From assembly GCA_029961685.1 (NCBI GenBank), contig JARWKL010000001.1:29710295-29774294 (forward strand): DNA of 64,000 nucleotides. Direction: 5' to 3'. Below are positions 23,809-36,800 of the stretch, piece by piece (position 1 is the first letter of the stretch; every line of letters starts with the position of its first letter). A program made the position numbers and the translations under genes. The notes below the pieces were generated by a model, which ran no database searches, was not told the DNA's origin, and worked only from the letters and a program-made list of their open reading frames with translations. This DNA is from Aristolochia californica (lineage: Eukaryota; Streptophyta; Magnoliopsida; Piperales; Aristolochiaceae).

Positions 23809-23820
23809 GCTCTGATACCA
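23809..23820 (-). promoter_or_regulatory. Primer binding site, tRNA-iMet type
   Basis: The sense strand reads TGGTATCAGAGC, three bases (ACT) after the 5' LTR. It is complementary to the 3' end of plant initiator methionine tRNA, the common primer for minus-strand cDNA in Ty3/gypsy and Ty1/copia elements. It fixes which LTR is 5' and agrees with the minus-strand coding direction. Confidence 0.93.
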
Positions 23821-24505
23821 AGTTGTTACAGTCCCGGGTCATGGATCGAGTAACACGGCGTGGGATTTGTGAATCCAGCACTCAGAATTTACTCACTTCA
23901 CGTCAAGGGTCTGTGTATGAGTATTTCTCCTTAACCAATGCTTGGCCAGGAGGAAAGATCCTCTTTTGAGGGTCCTACCGAGTTGTTGTGCTAGGTAGAA
24001 GACCCCACAGCAATGCTGACCTTGGTAGAGCAAGGTGCTCTCTTTTCTTGGTCACGGCAAAGAGGGTTTGGCCCTCTTTGTTGCTGCTCTAGCTAAGAAT
24101 GCAATCCTTCTTTCTTAAATAACTTGAAACATGAGTTTGGGATAGATTAATACCTCTTCTTTGATGCTATGATCAGCTCCCATGTTGCACCAGGAATTGC
24201 TCAAGATTTGAGGATAAAAATCCTCACTTTGCTGCTTGGTAAGGGAGGAATTGGGCCTCTCTTGCTGCTGCTGCCAAGAAGGAGGATAGACCTCCTCTTT
24301 GGGCTCGGAAAAGGGGCAGGAATCTCCTTTTCTTAGTAAGGATGATGGTGGATGAATTTGGGTGAAGATGGATGGCAATGGAGGGTGAATGATAGGTTGG
24401 ATTTTTGGAGTAAACCCTAAACTCGGGATCAAGAGGTGATCCCAACCTATTTAGACTAGGTTATTCTAAAATCTCAAAGCTTACCTATTTCATTCATACC
24501 TATCC

Positions 24506-24514
24506 CTTAAATAG
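24506..24514 (-). promoter_or_regulatory. TATA-like box of the 5' LTR
   Basis: The sense strand reads CTATTTAAG at the position matching 19216-19224. If the element is transcribed, this would drive the genomic RNA leftward into gag. The motif and upstream repeats are intact although the proteins are broken, so transcription, or mobilisation by an intact relative, is not excluded. Confidence 0.5.
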
Positions 24515-24570
24515 GGAGTTTTAGGGTTAGGGTTACAATAATTCCCCATAATGCCCTTACATAAAAAGTA

Positions 24571-24672
24571 ATAAGAAATAACTTCTACTTAAAACAATAT
24601 AAGAAATAAATCCTACTTAAAACAATATTAGAAATAAATCCTACTCAAAGAAATATAAGAATTAAATCCTAT
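24571..24672 (-). repeat. Four 28-bp tandem repeats in U3 of the 5' LTR
   Basis: These are the counterpart of 19281-19382, with the same four-copy, 28-bp layout and only a few base differences, for example cttctact for ctcctact in the first copy. They were present before insertion, because both LTRs carry them. Confidence 0.85.
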
Positions 24673-24732
24673 TGAGTGAGTTGTTGTTGTCTTCTTCGTT
24701 GTGTGACTCGGTGTGCTATTGAGTCCACAACA

Positions 24733-24737
24733 AAATC
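24733..24737. repeat. Target-site duplication AAATC, right copy
   Basis: AAATC directly follows the LTR end CACAACA and continues into the satellite as aaatcccccacctcc, so the interrupted monomer resumes exactly where it was cut. Confidence 0.95.
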
Positions 24738-25375
24738 CCCCACCTCCCCTTTTTCCCGACCATTGCAGAACCTGATATATAAAAACTAAAAAAAGTTTAC
24801 AATCCCTAAAAATTACTGTCACTTTTTGGAATAATCACTCTCGTCATTTGTGCATTGTGCATTTCCATTTTAGATGTATACTTTTTTCTTAAATCAAAAC
24901 TTGATTTTTCATTTTCCCTTTATCTCGTATACAAAAAAAAGAGATAAAAGGGAAATAGATCACAACAAAATGAAAATTTTAGAGTTGACGTTTGGAAAGA
25001 ATTTAAAGCAATAACAAATGTAAGTAAATAAAATTTAATCACACTCCACAAATGAACACAAAAGTTTTGTTATCTAAGTTTGGGAAACCCCACTAGTTGA
25101 ACCCCAATTGCTAGGAATTTTATAAGAAAGAGATTTGTCTACACATGTTTCAAAAAATGGATTTGCATGCTTGAAACATGTTAAATATGCAAATGACATA
25201 TGGATCCAAACCTTTTAAAGAGAATAACATTAAATTCCCAAGTGAACGTGCAGTGGGATATTTACCCGAGTAAAATATGCCATTATTTTGCCCATTTACA
25301 AAAATCTGACCTAATGATTATAGATGATTGTACAGTGAATTATCATGCGTAACGGACCATATTTTTGAAAGAAAT

Positions 25376-26722
25376 GACTTATGGATTGGGAATCAAGACA
25401 CAATTAAAAATCCCCTCCCTCCCCTTTTTCCCGACGATAGCTGAACCTGATCTGTAAAAACTAATAAGAGTTTACAATCTCTAAAAATTACAGAAACGTT
25501 TTGGAATTATCTCTCTCTACATTTGTACATTGTGCATTTCAATTTTGGATGTATACTTTTTTCTTAAATCAAAACTTGAGTTTTCATTTTTCTTTCATCT
25601 CCTAAACAAAAAAAGTGATAAAAGCAAATAGATCACAACAAAATAAATATTTTAGAGTTGATATGTGGAAAGAATTTAAAGAAATAACAAATGAAAGTAA
25701 AGAAAATTTATTCACATACCACAAATGAACACAAAAGTTTTGTTGTCTAAGTTTGGGAAATTCCACTTGTTCAAACCTAATAGCTCAAAATTTTATAAGA
25801 AATAGATTTTTCTACACATGTTTTAAAAAATGGTTATGCATGCTTGAAACATGTTAAAGATGCAAATGACCTATGGATCCAAACCTTTTAAAGAGAATAA
25901 CAATAAATTTCCAAGTGAACGTGCAGTGCGATATTTACCCGAGTCAAACAAGCCATTATTTTGCCCATTGACAAAAACCTGACCTAACGATGATAGATGA
26001 TTGTAATGTGATTTATCATGCATAACTGGCTATATTTTTGTAAGGAATGACTTATGGATTGGGAGTCAACACTCAGTTAAAAATCCCCCGCCACCCCCTT
26101 TTCCCAACGATTGTAGAACCTGATATATAAAAACTAAAAAGAGTTTACAATCCCTAAAAATTACAGAAACTTTTGGGAATTATATCTCTCTACATTTGTG
26201 CATTGTGCATTTCCATTTTAGATGTATACTTTTTTCTTCAATTAAAAATAGAGTTTTCACTCTCCCTTCATCTCGTATACAAAAAAAAAAAAAAAAGGGA
26301 AATAGATCATAACAAAATGAAAATTGTAGAGTTGACGTATGGAAAGAATTTAAAGCAATAAAAAATTTAAGTAAAGAAAATTTATTCGCACACCACAAAT
26401 GAACACAAAAGTTTTGTTATCCAAGTTTGGGAAACTCCACTAGTTTGACCGCAATTTCACGAAATTTTATAAGAAAGAGATTTTTCTACACATGTTTCAA
26501 AAAATGGATATGCATTCTTGAAACATGTTAAAGATGCAAATGACCTATGGATCCAAGCCTTTTAATGAGAATAAGATTAAATTTTCAAGTGAACGTGCGG
26601 TGGGATATTTACCCGTGTCAAACAAGCCATTATTTTGCCTATTTAAAAAAAGTTGACCTAACGATCATAGATGATTCTAAACTGATTTATCATGCATAAC
26701 AGGCTATATTTTCATGAGGAAT
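25376..26722. repeat. 2-monomer higher-order repeat; its partner is split by the chromovirus
   Basis: Monomers anchored at 25376 and 26049 match the two monomers that flank the chromovirus. Markers shared at 17.89 and 25.44 kb are agctgaacctgatctgtaaa; at 18.22 and 25.77 kb cttgttcaaacctaatagct; and at 24.98 and 26.33 kb gagttgacgt. After removing the 6,202 bp of element plus target duplication the spacing is about 1,347 bp, two monomers. The dimer was therefore amplified before the element inserted. Confidence 0.78.
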
Positions 26723-27904
26723 GACTTGTGGATTAAGATTCAACACTCAGTTAAAAATCCCCTGCCACCCCCTTTTGCCGACGATAGCAGAACCTGATAT
26801 ATAAAAACTAAAAAGAGTGTATAATCCCTAAAAATTACATGCAAGTTTTGGAATTATCACTCTCTACATTTGTGCATTGTGCATTTCCATTTGAGATGTA
26901 TACTTTTTTATTAAATCAAAACTTGAGCTTTCACTTACCCTTCATCGCGTAAAAAAAAAAAGATAAAAGGCAAGTAGATCACAACAAAATGAAAATTTCA
27001 GAGTTTTTGTATAGAAATAATTTAAAGCAATAAATAAATGTAAGTAACGGAAATTTATTCACAAACCACAAATGAACACAAAAGTTTTGTTATCCAAGTT
27101 TGGAAATTTCACTAGTTCAGCCCTATTAGCTCAGAATTTTATAAGAACGATATTTTTCTACACATGTTTTAAAAAATGGATGTGCATGATTGGAAAGTCT
27201 TAAAGATGCAAATGACCTATGGATCAAAACCTTTTAAAGAGAATAACATTAAATTCTCAAGTGAACGTGTGGTGGGATTTTTACCCGAGTTAAACATCCC
27301 TTTATTTTGCCCATTTACAAAAATCTGACCTAACAATCTTAGATGATTGTAAAATGATTTATCATGTGTAACGGGCTATATTTTTGTAAGGAATGACTTA
27401 AGGATTGGGAGTCAACACTCGATTAAAAATCCCCCGCCTTCCCCTTTTCCCGACGATTGCAGAACTAGATATATTAAAACTAAAAAGAGTTTACAATCCC
27501 TAAAAATTACAGATGGAATTATCTCTCTCTCCATTTGTGCATTGTACATTTCAATTTTAGATGCATATTTTTTTGTTAAATCAAAACTTGAGCTTTCACT
27601 TTCCTTTCATTTCGTAAACAAAAAAAGAGAGAAAAGGCAAATAGATCACAACAAAATGAAAATTTTAGAGTTTATGTTTGGAAAGAATTTAAAGAAATAA
27701 CAAATGTAAGTAAAGAAAATTCAGTCACACACCACAAATGAAGACAAAAATTTTGTTATCCAAGTTTAGGAAATTTCACTAGTTCAACCCTAATAGCTCG
27801 GAATTTGATAAGAAAGAGATTTTTCTACACATGTTTTAAAAACTGGATATGCATTCTTGAAATGTGTTAAAGATGCAAATGACCTATGGATCCAAACCTT
27901 TTAA

Positions 27905-27930
27905 AGAGAATAACATTCAGTCAAACAACC
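27905..27930. other. Internal deletion in a monomer
   Basis: The text jumps from gagaataacatt to cagtcaaacaaccc, losing about 42 bp that normally contain aattctcaagtgaacgtg and the following cggtgggatatttaccc. The interval to the next anchor is 631 bp instead of about 673. Confidence 0.75.
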
Positions 27931-28700
27931 CATTATTTTGCCCATTTACAAACAGCTGACCTAACGATCTTAGATGATTGTAAAGTGATTTATCAAGCGT
28001 AACGGGCTACATTTTTGCATGGAATGACTTATGGATTGAAAGTCAACACTCAGTTAAAAATCCCCCGTCTCTCCCTTTTCACGACGATTGCGGAACCGGA
28101 TATATAAAAACAAAAAAGAGTTTACAATCCCTAAAAATTACTGACACGTTTTGAAATTATCTCTCTCTACATTTGTGCATTGTGCATTTTCATTTTAAAT
28201 GTATACTTTTTTCTTAAATCAAAACTTTAGTGTTCAATTTCCCTTCATCTCGTGACCAAAAAAAAAGATAAAAGGCAAATAGATCACAACAAAATAAAAT
28301 TTTTAGAGTTTATGTATGGAAAGAATTTAAAGCAATAACAAATGTAAGTAAATAAAATTTATTCACATACCACAAATGAAACCAAAAGTTTTTTTATCCA
28401 AGTTTTGGAAATACCACTAGTTCAACCATAATAGCTCGTAATTTAATAAGAAATCGATTTTTCTACACATGTTTTTGAAAAATGGATATGCGTGCTTGTA
28501 ACATGTTAAAGATGCAAATGACCTATGGATCCAAACCTTTTAAAGAGAATAACATTAAATTCCCAAGTGAACGTGCAGTGGGATATTTACCCGAGTCAAA
28601 CAAGCCGTTATTTTGCCCATTTACAAAAAGCTGACCTAACGATCATAGATGATTGTAAAGTGATTTATCATGCATAACGGGTTATATTTTTGTATAGAAT

Positions 28701-31208
28701 GATTTATGGATTGGGAGTCAACACTCAGTTAAAAAGCCCCCGCCTCCCCCTTTTCCCGACGATTTGTAGAACCTTATATATAAAAACTAAAAAGAGTTTA
28801 CAATCCCTAAAAATTATAGACACTTTTGGAATTATCCCTCTATACATTTGTGCATTGTGCATTTCCATTTTAGATGTATACTTTTTTTGTTAAATCAAGA
28901 CTTGAGTTTTCACTTTCCCTTCATCTCGTAAACAAAAAAAGCAATAAAGGCAAATAGATCACAACAAAAAGAAAATTTTAGAGTTTATATATGGAAAGAA
29001 TTTAAAGCTATAACAAATGTTAGTAAAGAAAATTTATTTACACACCACAAATGAACACAAAAGTTTTGTTATCCACTAGTTCAACCCAAAGAGCTCGGAA
29101 TTTTATAAGAAATAGATTTTTCTACACATGTTTTAAAAAATGGATCAACCTTTTAAAGAGAATGACAATAAATTCCCAAGTGAACGTATGGTGGGATATT
29201 TACCCGAGTCAAACAAGCCATTATTTTGCCCATTTACTAAAAGCTGACCTAACGATCACAGATGATTGTAAAGTGATTTATCATGCGTAACGGGGTATAT
29301 TTTGGTAACGAATGACTTATGGATTGGGAGTCAACACTCAGTTAAAAATCCCCTGCCTCCCCCTTTTTCCGATATCAAAAGTTGAGTTTTCACTTTCCCT
29401 TCATCTTGTCAACAAAAAAAAGAGACAAAAGGCGAATAGATCACAACAAAATGAAAATTTTAGAGTTTATGTATGGAAAGAATTTAAAGCAATAACTAAT
29501 GTAAATAAATAAAATTTATTCACACACCACAAATGAATACAAAAGTTTTGTTATCCAAGTTTGGGAAATTCCACTAGTTCAACCCAAATAGCTCGAAATT
29601 TTATAAGAAAGAGATTTTTCCAAACATGTTTTAAAAAAGTGGATATGCATTATTGAAATAATGTAAAGATACTAATGACCTATGGATCCAAAAATTTTAA
29701 AGAGAATAACATTAAATTCCCAAGTGAACATGCGGTGGGATATTTACCCGAGTCAAACTAGTCATTATTTTGCCCTTTTACAAAAAGCTGACCTAATGAT
29801 CATAGATGATTATAAAGTGATTTATCATGTCTAACTGGCTATATTTTTGTAAGGAATGACTTATGGATTGTGAGTCAACACTCAGTTAAAAATCCCCCGA
29901 CTCCCCCTTTTTCCTGACGATTGCAGAACCTGATAATTAAAAACAAAAAGGAGTTTATAATCCCTAAAAATTATAAACACTTTTTTGGAATTATCACTCT
30001 CGACATTTTTGCATTGTGAATTTCCCTTTTAGATGTATACTTTTTTCTTACATCAAAACTTGAGTTTTCCCTTTCCCTTCATTTCCTAAACAAAAAAAGA
30101 GATAAAAGGCAAGAAGATCACAACAAAATAAAAATTTTAGAGATTAATTAATGGAAAGAGTTTAAAGCAATAACAAATGTAACTAAAGAAAATTTATTCA
30201 CACACCACAAATGAACAAAAAAATTTTGTTATCCAAGTTTGGGAAATTCCTCTAGTTCCACCCTAATAGCTCGGAATTTTATAAGAAAGAGATATTTCTA
30301 CGCATGTTTTAAAAAATGGATATGCATGCTTGAAACATGTTAAAGACTCAAATGACCTATGGATGCAAACCTTTTAAAGAGAATAACATCAAATTCCCAA
30401 GTGAACGTGCGGTGGCATATTTACCTGAGTCAAACAAGCCATTACTTTACAAATTTATAAAAAGCTGACCTAACGATCATAGATGATGGCAAAGTGATTT
30501 ACCTTGTGTAATGGGCTATATTTTTGTAAGGAATGACTGATGGATTGGGAGCCAACATTCAGATAAAAGTCCCCCACCTCCCCCTTTTCCCTACGATTCC
30601 AGAACATGATATATAAAAACTAAAAAGACTTTACAATCTCTAAAAGTTATAGACACTTTTTGGAATTATCTCTCTCTAAATTTGTTGCATTGTGCATTTC
30701 CATTCTAGATTGATACTTTTTTATTCAATCAAAACTTGAGTTTTCACTTTCCCTTCATCTCGTAAACAAAAAAAGATATAAAAGGCAAATAGATCAAACA
30801 AAATGAAAATTTTAGAGCTTATGTGTGGGAGGAATTTAAAGCAAAAACAAGTGTAAGTAAAGAAAATTTATTGACACACCACAAATGAACACAAAATATT
30901 CGTTATCCAAGTTTTGGAAATTCCACTAGCTGACCTCTAATAGCTCAGAATTTTATAAGAAGGAGATTATTCTACACATGTTTTAAAAAATGGAAATGCA
31001 TGCTTGAAATATGTTAAAGATGCAAATAACCTTTGGATCCAAAGCTTTTAAATAGAATAACATTAAATTCCCAAGTGAACGTGGGGTGGGATATTTACCC
31101 AAGTCAAACAAGTCATTATTTTGCCCTTTTACAAAAAGCTAACCTAACGATCATAGATGATTGTAAAGTGATTTATCATGCATAATGGGTTATATTTTTG
31201 TATGGAAT
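28701..31208. repeat. 4-monomer higher-order repeat, copy 1 (subfamily B)
   Basis: Anchors 28701, 29314, 29858 and 30535 pair with 31209, 31837, 32510 and 33183. Shared variants are tattttggtaacgaatgac (second), gtctaactggctata with gattgtgagtc (third), and aatgactgatggattgg (fourth). This copy has two private deletions: a short one in the gttatccactagttc text near 29,073, and about 130 bp at 29,369-29,373, where tttttccgat runs straight into atcaaaagttgag. Confidence 0.85.
29136..29160. other. Deletion of about 45 bp shared by both 4-mer copies, first instance
   Basis: The text reads aaaaaatggatcaacctttt. Other monomers have atatgcatgcttgaaacatg and following text between atgg and atccaaacctttt. 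The same junction is at about 31,662 in copy 2, so the deletion predates the 4-mer duplication. Confidence 0.82.
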
Positions 31209-33850
31209 GACTTATGGCTTGGGAGTCAATGGTCAGTTAAAAATCCCTCGCCTCCCCCTTTTCCCGACGATTTGCAGAACCTTATATATAAAAACTAAAA
31301 AACGTTTACAATCCCTAAAAATTACAGACACTTTTGGAATTATCCCTCTATACATTTGTGCATTGTGCATTTCCATTTTAGATGTATACTTTTTTTGTTA
31401 AATCGAAGCTTGAGTTTTCTCTTTCCCTTCATCTTGTAAACAAAAAAACGATAAAGGCAAATAGATCACTAAAAAATGAAAATTTTAGAGTTTATATATG
31501 GAAAGAACATAAAGTAATAACAAATGTTAGTAAAGAAAATTTATTCACACACTACAAATGAACACAAAAGTTTTTTTATTCAAGTTTTGGAATTTCCACT
31601 TGTTCAACCCAAAGAGCTCGAAATTTTATAAGAAATAGATTTTTCTACACATGTTTTAAAAAATGGATCAACCTTTTAAAGAGAATAACATTAAATTCCC
31701 AAGTGAACGTGCGGTGGGATATTTACCCGAGTCGAACAAGCCATTATTTTGCCCATTTACTAAAAGCTGACCTAACGATCACAGATGATTGTAAAGTGAT
31801 TTATCATGCGTAACGGGCTATATTTTGGTAACGAATGACTTATAGATTGGGAGTCAACACTCAGTTAAAAATCCCCCGCCTCCCCCTTTTTCCGATGATT
31901 GTAGAACAAAGTATTTAAAACATAAAAGAGTTTACATTGTCTAAAAGTTACAGTCACTTTTTGGAATTATCTCTCTCTAAATTTGTGCATTGTGCATTTC
32001 CATTTTAGATGTGTATTTTTTTCTTATATCAAAAGTTGAGTTTTCACTTTCCCTTCATCTTGTCAACAAAAAAAGAGACAAAAGGCGAATAGATCACAAC
32101 AAAATGAAAATTTTAGAGTTTATGTATGGAAAGAATTTAAAGCAACAACTAATGTAAGTAAATAAAATTTATTCACACACCACAAATGAACACAAATGTT
32201 TTGTTATCCAAGTTTTGGAAATTCCACTAGTTCAACCCAAATAGCTCAAAATTTTATAAGAAAAAGATTTTTCCAAACATGTTTTAAAAAGTGGATATGC
32301 GTTATTGAAACAATGTAAAGATACTAATGACCTATGGATCCAAAAATTTTAAAGAGAATAACATTAAATTCCCAAGTGAACGTGCGGTGGGATATTTACC
32401 CGAGTCAAACTAGTCACTATTTTGCCCTTTTACAAAAAGCTGACCTAATGATCATAGATTATTATAAAGTGATTTATCATGTCTAACTGGCTATATTTTT
32501 GTAAGGAATGACTTATGGATTGTGAGTCAACACTCAGTTAAAAATCCCCCGTCTCCACCTTTTCCTGACGATTGCAGAACCTGATAATTAAAAACTAAAA
32601 AGAGTTGACAATCCCTAAATATTATGAACACTTTTTGGAATTATCTCTCTCTAAATTTTCGCATTGTGAATTTCCGTTTTAGATGTATACTTTTTTCTTA
32701 AATCAAAACTTGAGTTTTCACTTTCCCTTCATATCCTAAACAAAAAAAGAGATAAAAGGCAAAAAGATCACGACAAAATAAAAATTTTAGAGTTTATGTA
32801 TGGAAATAATTTAAAGTAATAACAAATGTAACTAAAAAAATTTATTCAAACACCACAAATGAACAAAAAAGTTTTGTTATCCAAGTTTGGGTAATTCCTC
32901 TAGTTCCACCCTAACAACTCGGAATTTTATAAGAAAGAGATATTTTTACGCATGTTTTAAAAAATGGATATGCATGCTTGAAACATGTTAAAGACACAAA
33001 TGACCTACGGATCCAAACCTTTTAAAGAGAATAACATCAACTTCCCAAGTGAACATGCGGTGGGATATTTACCCCAGTCAAACAAGCCATTATTTTACAC
33101 ATTTACAAAAAGCTGACATAACGATGATAGATGATTGCAAAGTGATTTACCATGCGTAATGGGCTTTATTTTATTAAGGAATGACTGATGGATTGGAGTC
33201 AACATTCAGTTAAACACCCCCCCCCCCTTTTCCCGACGATTGCAGAACATGATATATAAAAACTAAAAAGAGTTTACAATCTCTAAAAGTTACAGACACT
33301 TTTTGGAATTATCTCTCTCTACATTTGTGCATTGTGAATTTCCCTTTTAGATGTATACTTTTTTCTTAAATAAAAACTTGAGATTTCACTTTCCCTTCAG
33401 ATCTTAAAACAAAAAAGAGAGAAAAGGTAAACAAATCACAACCAAATAAAAATTTTGGAGTTTATATATCGAAAGAATTTAAAGCAAGAAGAAATGAAAC
33501 TAAAGAAAATTAATTCACACACCACAAATGAGCACAAAAGTTTTGTTATCCAAGTTGGGAAATTCCACTAGTTCCACCCTAATTGCTCGGAATTTTATAA
33601 GAAAGAGTTTTTTCTACGCATGTTTTAAAAAATGGATATGCATGCTTGAAACATGTTAAAGACTCAAATGACCTATGGATCCAAACATTTTAAAGAGAAT
33701 AACATTAAATTCCCAAGTGAACAGGCGGTGGGATATTTACCTTAGCCAAACTAGCCATTATTTTGCCCATTTACAAAAAGCTGACCTAACGATGATAGAT
33801 GATTGTAAAGTGATTTATCAAGCGTGACGGGCTATATTTTTGTAAGGAAT
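31209..33850. repeat. 4-monomer higher-order repeat, copy 2 (subfamily B)
   Basis: Partner of 28701-31208. It keeps the segment that copy 1 lost near 29.37 kb (present here at about 31.90-32.03 kb) and shares the 45-bp deletion at about 31,662. The fourth monomer has an 11-C run at 33217-33227. Copy 2 is therefore closer to the ancestral unit. Confidence 0.85.
33217..33227 (+). repeat. Poly-C tract, 11 C, in the C-rich block
   Basis: The block reads taaac, a single a, then 11 C and ttttcccgacg. The partner monomer (near 30,570) has the normal cccccacctcccccttttcc. The gcct separator between the two C runs has been lost, giving a single run. Confidence 0.9.
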
Positions 33851-36800
33851 GACTTATGGATTGAGATTCAACACTTAGTTAAAAATCTCTCGCCTCCCCC
33901 TTTTCCCGATGATTGCATAACCTGATATATGAAAACTAAAAACAGTTTACAATCCCAAAAAATTACATAAAACTTTTGGAATTATCTTTCTCTAAATTTA
34001 TGCATTGTACATTTCCATTTTAGATTTTTACTTTTTTCTTAAATCAAAACTTGAGTTTTCACTTTCCCTTCATCTTGTAAACAAAAAAAGAGATAAAAGG
34101 CAAATAGATCACAACAAAATAAAAAATTTAGAGTATATGTATGGAAAGAATTTAAAGCAATAACAAATGTAAGTAAAGAAAATTTATTCACACACCACAA
34201 ATGAATACAAAATTTTTGTTATCCAAGTTTGGCAAGTTCCACTAGTTAAACCCTAATAGCTCGGAATTTTATAAGAAAGAGATTTTTCTACGCTTGTTTT
34301 AAAAAATGGATAGTGCATGCTTGAAACATGTTAAAGACTCAAATGACCTATGGATGCAAACCTTTTAAAGGAAATAACATGAATTCCCAAGTGAATAGGC
34401 GGTGGCATATTTACCCGAGTCAAACAAGTCATTACAATGCCCATTTACTAAAAGCTGACCTAACGAGGATAAATGATTGCAAAGTGATTTATCATGCGTA
34501 ACGGGCTATATTTTAGTAAGGATTGACTTATGGATTGCGAGTCAACACTCAGTTAAAAATCCCCCACCTTCCCCTTTTCTTTACGATTGTAAAACCTCAT
34601 ATATAAAAACTAAAAAGAGTTTACATTCCCTAAAAATTACAGACAATTTTTGGAATTATCTCTCTCTACATTTATGCATTGTACATTTCCTTTTTAGATG
34701 TTTACTTTTTTCTTAAATCAAAACTTGAGTTTTCACTTTCCCTTCATCTCGTAAAAAAAAAAAGAGATAAAAGGCAAATAGATAACAACAAAATGAAAAT
34801 TTTAGTGTATATGTATGGCAAGAATTTAAAGCAATAACAAATGTAAGTAAAGAAAATTTATTCACACACCACAAATGAACACAAAAGTTTTGTTATCCAA
34901 GTTTGGGAAATTCCACTAGTTCAACGCAAATAGCTCGGAATTTATAAGAAAGAGATTTTTCTACACATGTTTTAAAAAATGGATATGCATTTTTGAAACA
35001 TGTTCAAGATGCAAATGACCTATGGATCCAAACCTTTTACATAGAATAACATTAAATTCCCAAATGAACGTGCGGTGTGATATTTAAACGAACCAAACAA
35101 GCCAAAATTTTGCCCATTTACAAAAAGCTGACCAAACGATCATAGATGATTGTAAAGTGATTTATCAAGCATAGCGGGCTATATTTTTGTAAGGAATGAA
35201 TTATGGATTGGGAGTCAACACTCAGTTAAAAATCCCCCGCCTCCCCCTTTTCCCGACTATAGTAGAACCTGATATATAAAAACTAAAAAGAGTTTACAAT
35301 CCCTAAAAATTGCAAAAACTTTTTCGAATTATCTCTCTCTAATTTTGTGGATTGTGCATTTCAATTTTAGATCTATACTTTTTTCTTAAATCAAAACTTG
35401 AGTTTTCTCTTTCCCTTCACCTCGTAAACAAAAAAAGAGATAAAAGGCAAATTGATCACAAAAAAATGAAAATTTTAGAGTTTATGTATGGAAGGAATTT
35501 AAAGCAATGACAAATGTAAGTAAAGAAAATTTATTCACACACCACAAATGACCACAAACGTTTTGCTATCCAAGTTTGGGAAATTCACCCTAATATCTCG
35601 GAATTTTATAAGAAAGAGATTTTTCTACACATGTTTTGAAAAATGGATATGCATCTTTGAAAAATGTTAAAGATGCAAATGACCTATGGATCCAAACCTT
35701 TTTCAGAGAATAACATTAAATTCTCAAGAGAACGTGCAGTGGGATATTTAACCGAGTTAAACAAGCCATTATTTTGCCCATTTACAAAAAGCTGAACTAA
35801 TGATTATACATGATTGGAAAGTGATTTATCATGCCTAATGGGCTATACTTTTGTAAGGATTAACTTATGGATTGGGAGTCAACACAAAGTTGAAAATCCC
35901 CCGCCTCCCCCTCGTCCAAATGATTGCAGAACCTAATATATAAAAACTAAAAAGAGTTTACAATCCCTAAAAATTACAGACACTTTTTGGAATTATCCTT
36001 CTCTACATTTGTGCATTATGCATTTCCATTTTAGAAGTATACTTTTTTCTTAAATCAAAACTTGAGTTTTCACTTTCCCTTCATCTCGTAAACTAAAAAA
36101 GCGATAAAAGGCAAATAGATCGCAAAAAAATTAAAGTTTATGAATGGAAATAATTTAAAGCAATAAAAAATGTAATTAAAGAAAATTTATTCACACACCA
36201 AAAATGAACACAAAAGTTTTGTTATCCAAGTTAGGGATATTCCACTAGTTCAACCCTAATAGCTCAAAATTTTATAAGAAAGATTTTTCTACACATGTTT
36301 TAAAAAATGGATATGCATGCTTGGAACATGTTAAAGATGCAAATGACCTATGGATCCAAAACTTTTAAAGTGAATAACATTAAATTCCCAAGTGAACGTG
36401 TGGTGGTATAGTTACCCGAGTTGAACAAGCCTTTATTTTGCCCATTTACAAAAAGCTGACTATCGATCATATATGATTGTAAAGTGATTGATCATGTGTA
36501 ACGGGCTATATTTTTGTAAGGACATACTAATGGATTGGGAGTCAACACTCAGTTAAAAATCCCCCGCCTCCCCCTTTTTCCAACGATTGCAGAACCAGAT
36601 ATATAAAAACTAAAAATAGTTTACAATCCCTAAAAATTACAGACACTTTTTTGAATTATCACTCTCTACATTTTTGCATTGTGCATTTCCATTTTAGATC
36701 TATACTTTTTGCTTAAATAAAAACTCGATTTTTCACTTTCCCTTCATCTCGTAAACAAAAAAAGAGGTAAAAGGCAAAATGATCACAACAAAATGAAAAT

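Larger units (their letters stand above)
18536..24732 (-). mobile_element. Ty3/gypsy chromovirus LTR retrotransposon, complete but coding-dead
   Basis: The element is 6,197 bp and its sense strand is minus. In sense order it has the 5' LTR (24732-23824), a tRNA-iMet-type primer site, gag, protease, reverse transcriptase, RNase H, integrase, a chromodomain, and the 3' LTR (19442-18536). It has TG...CA ends and 5-bp target duplications. Comparing the LTRs by eye I count about 13 substitutions and one 2-bp indel over about 907 bp, near 98.6% identity. At 1.3e-8 substitutions per site per year, a rate often used for plant LTRs, that is roughly half a million years. The reading frames have at least three frameshifts and four in-frame stops, so this copy cannot make its own proteins. 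The integrase-before-LTR order and terminal chromodomain place it among chromoviruses. The YGRDPP motif after the integrase core suggests a Reina-like lineage, but that assignment is from memory and needs a tree. Confidence 0.96.
23824..24732 (-). repeat. 5' LTR of the chromovirus (909 bp)
   Basis: It is near-identical to 18536-19442 over its full length, with ends TGTTACAGTC and GTCCACAACA on the plus strand. It carries the same four 28-bp repeats (24571-24672), TATA-like box (24506-24514) and telo-box-like AAACCCTAA (24412-24420). It is 2 bp longer than the other LTR because of an extra AC near 23,855. It borders the primer site at 23820. Confidence 0.96.

Noticed and set aside
26281..26296. 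A-rich run (about 16 A) as a retroposon poly-A tail
   Set aside because: It sits at the monomer's normal aaaaaaagagataaaa site and the flanks are continuous satellite, with no insertion or target duplication.
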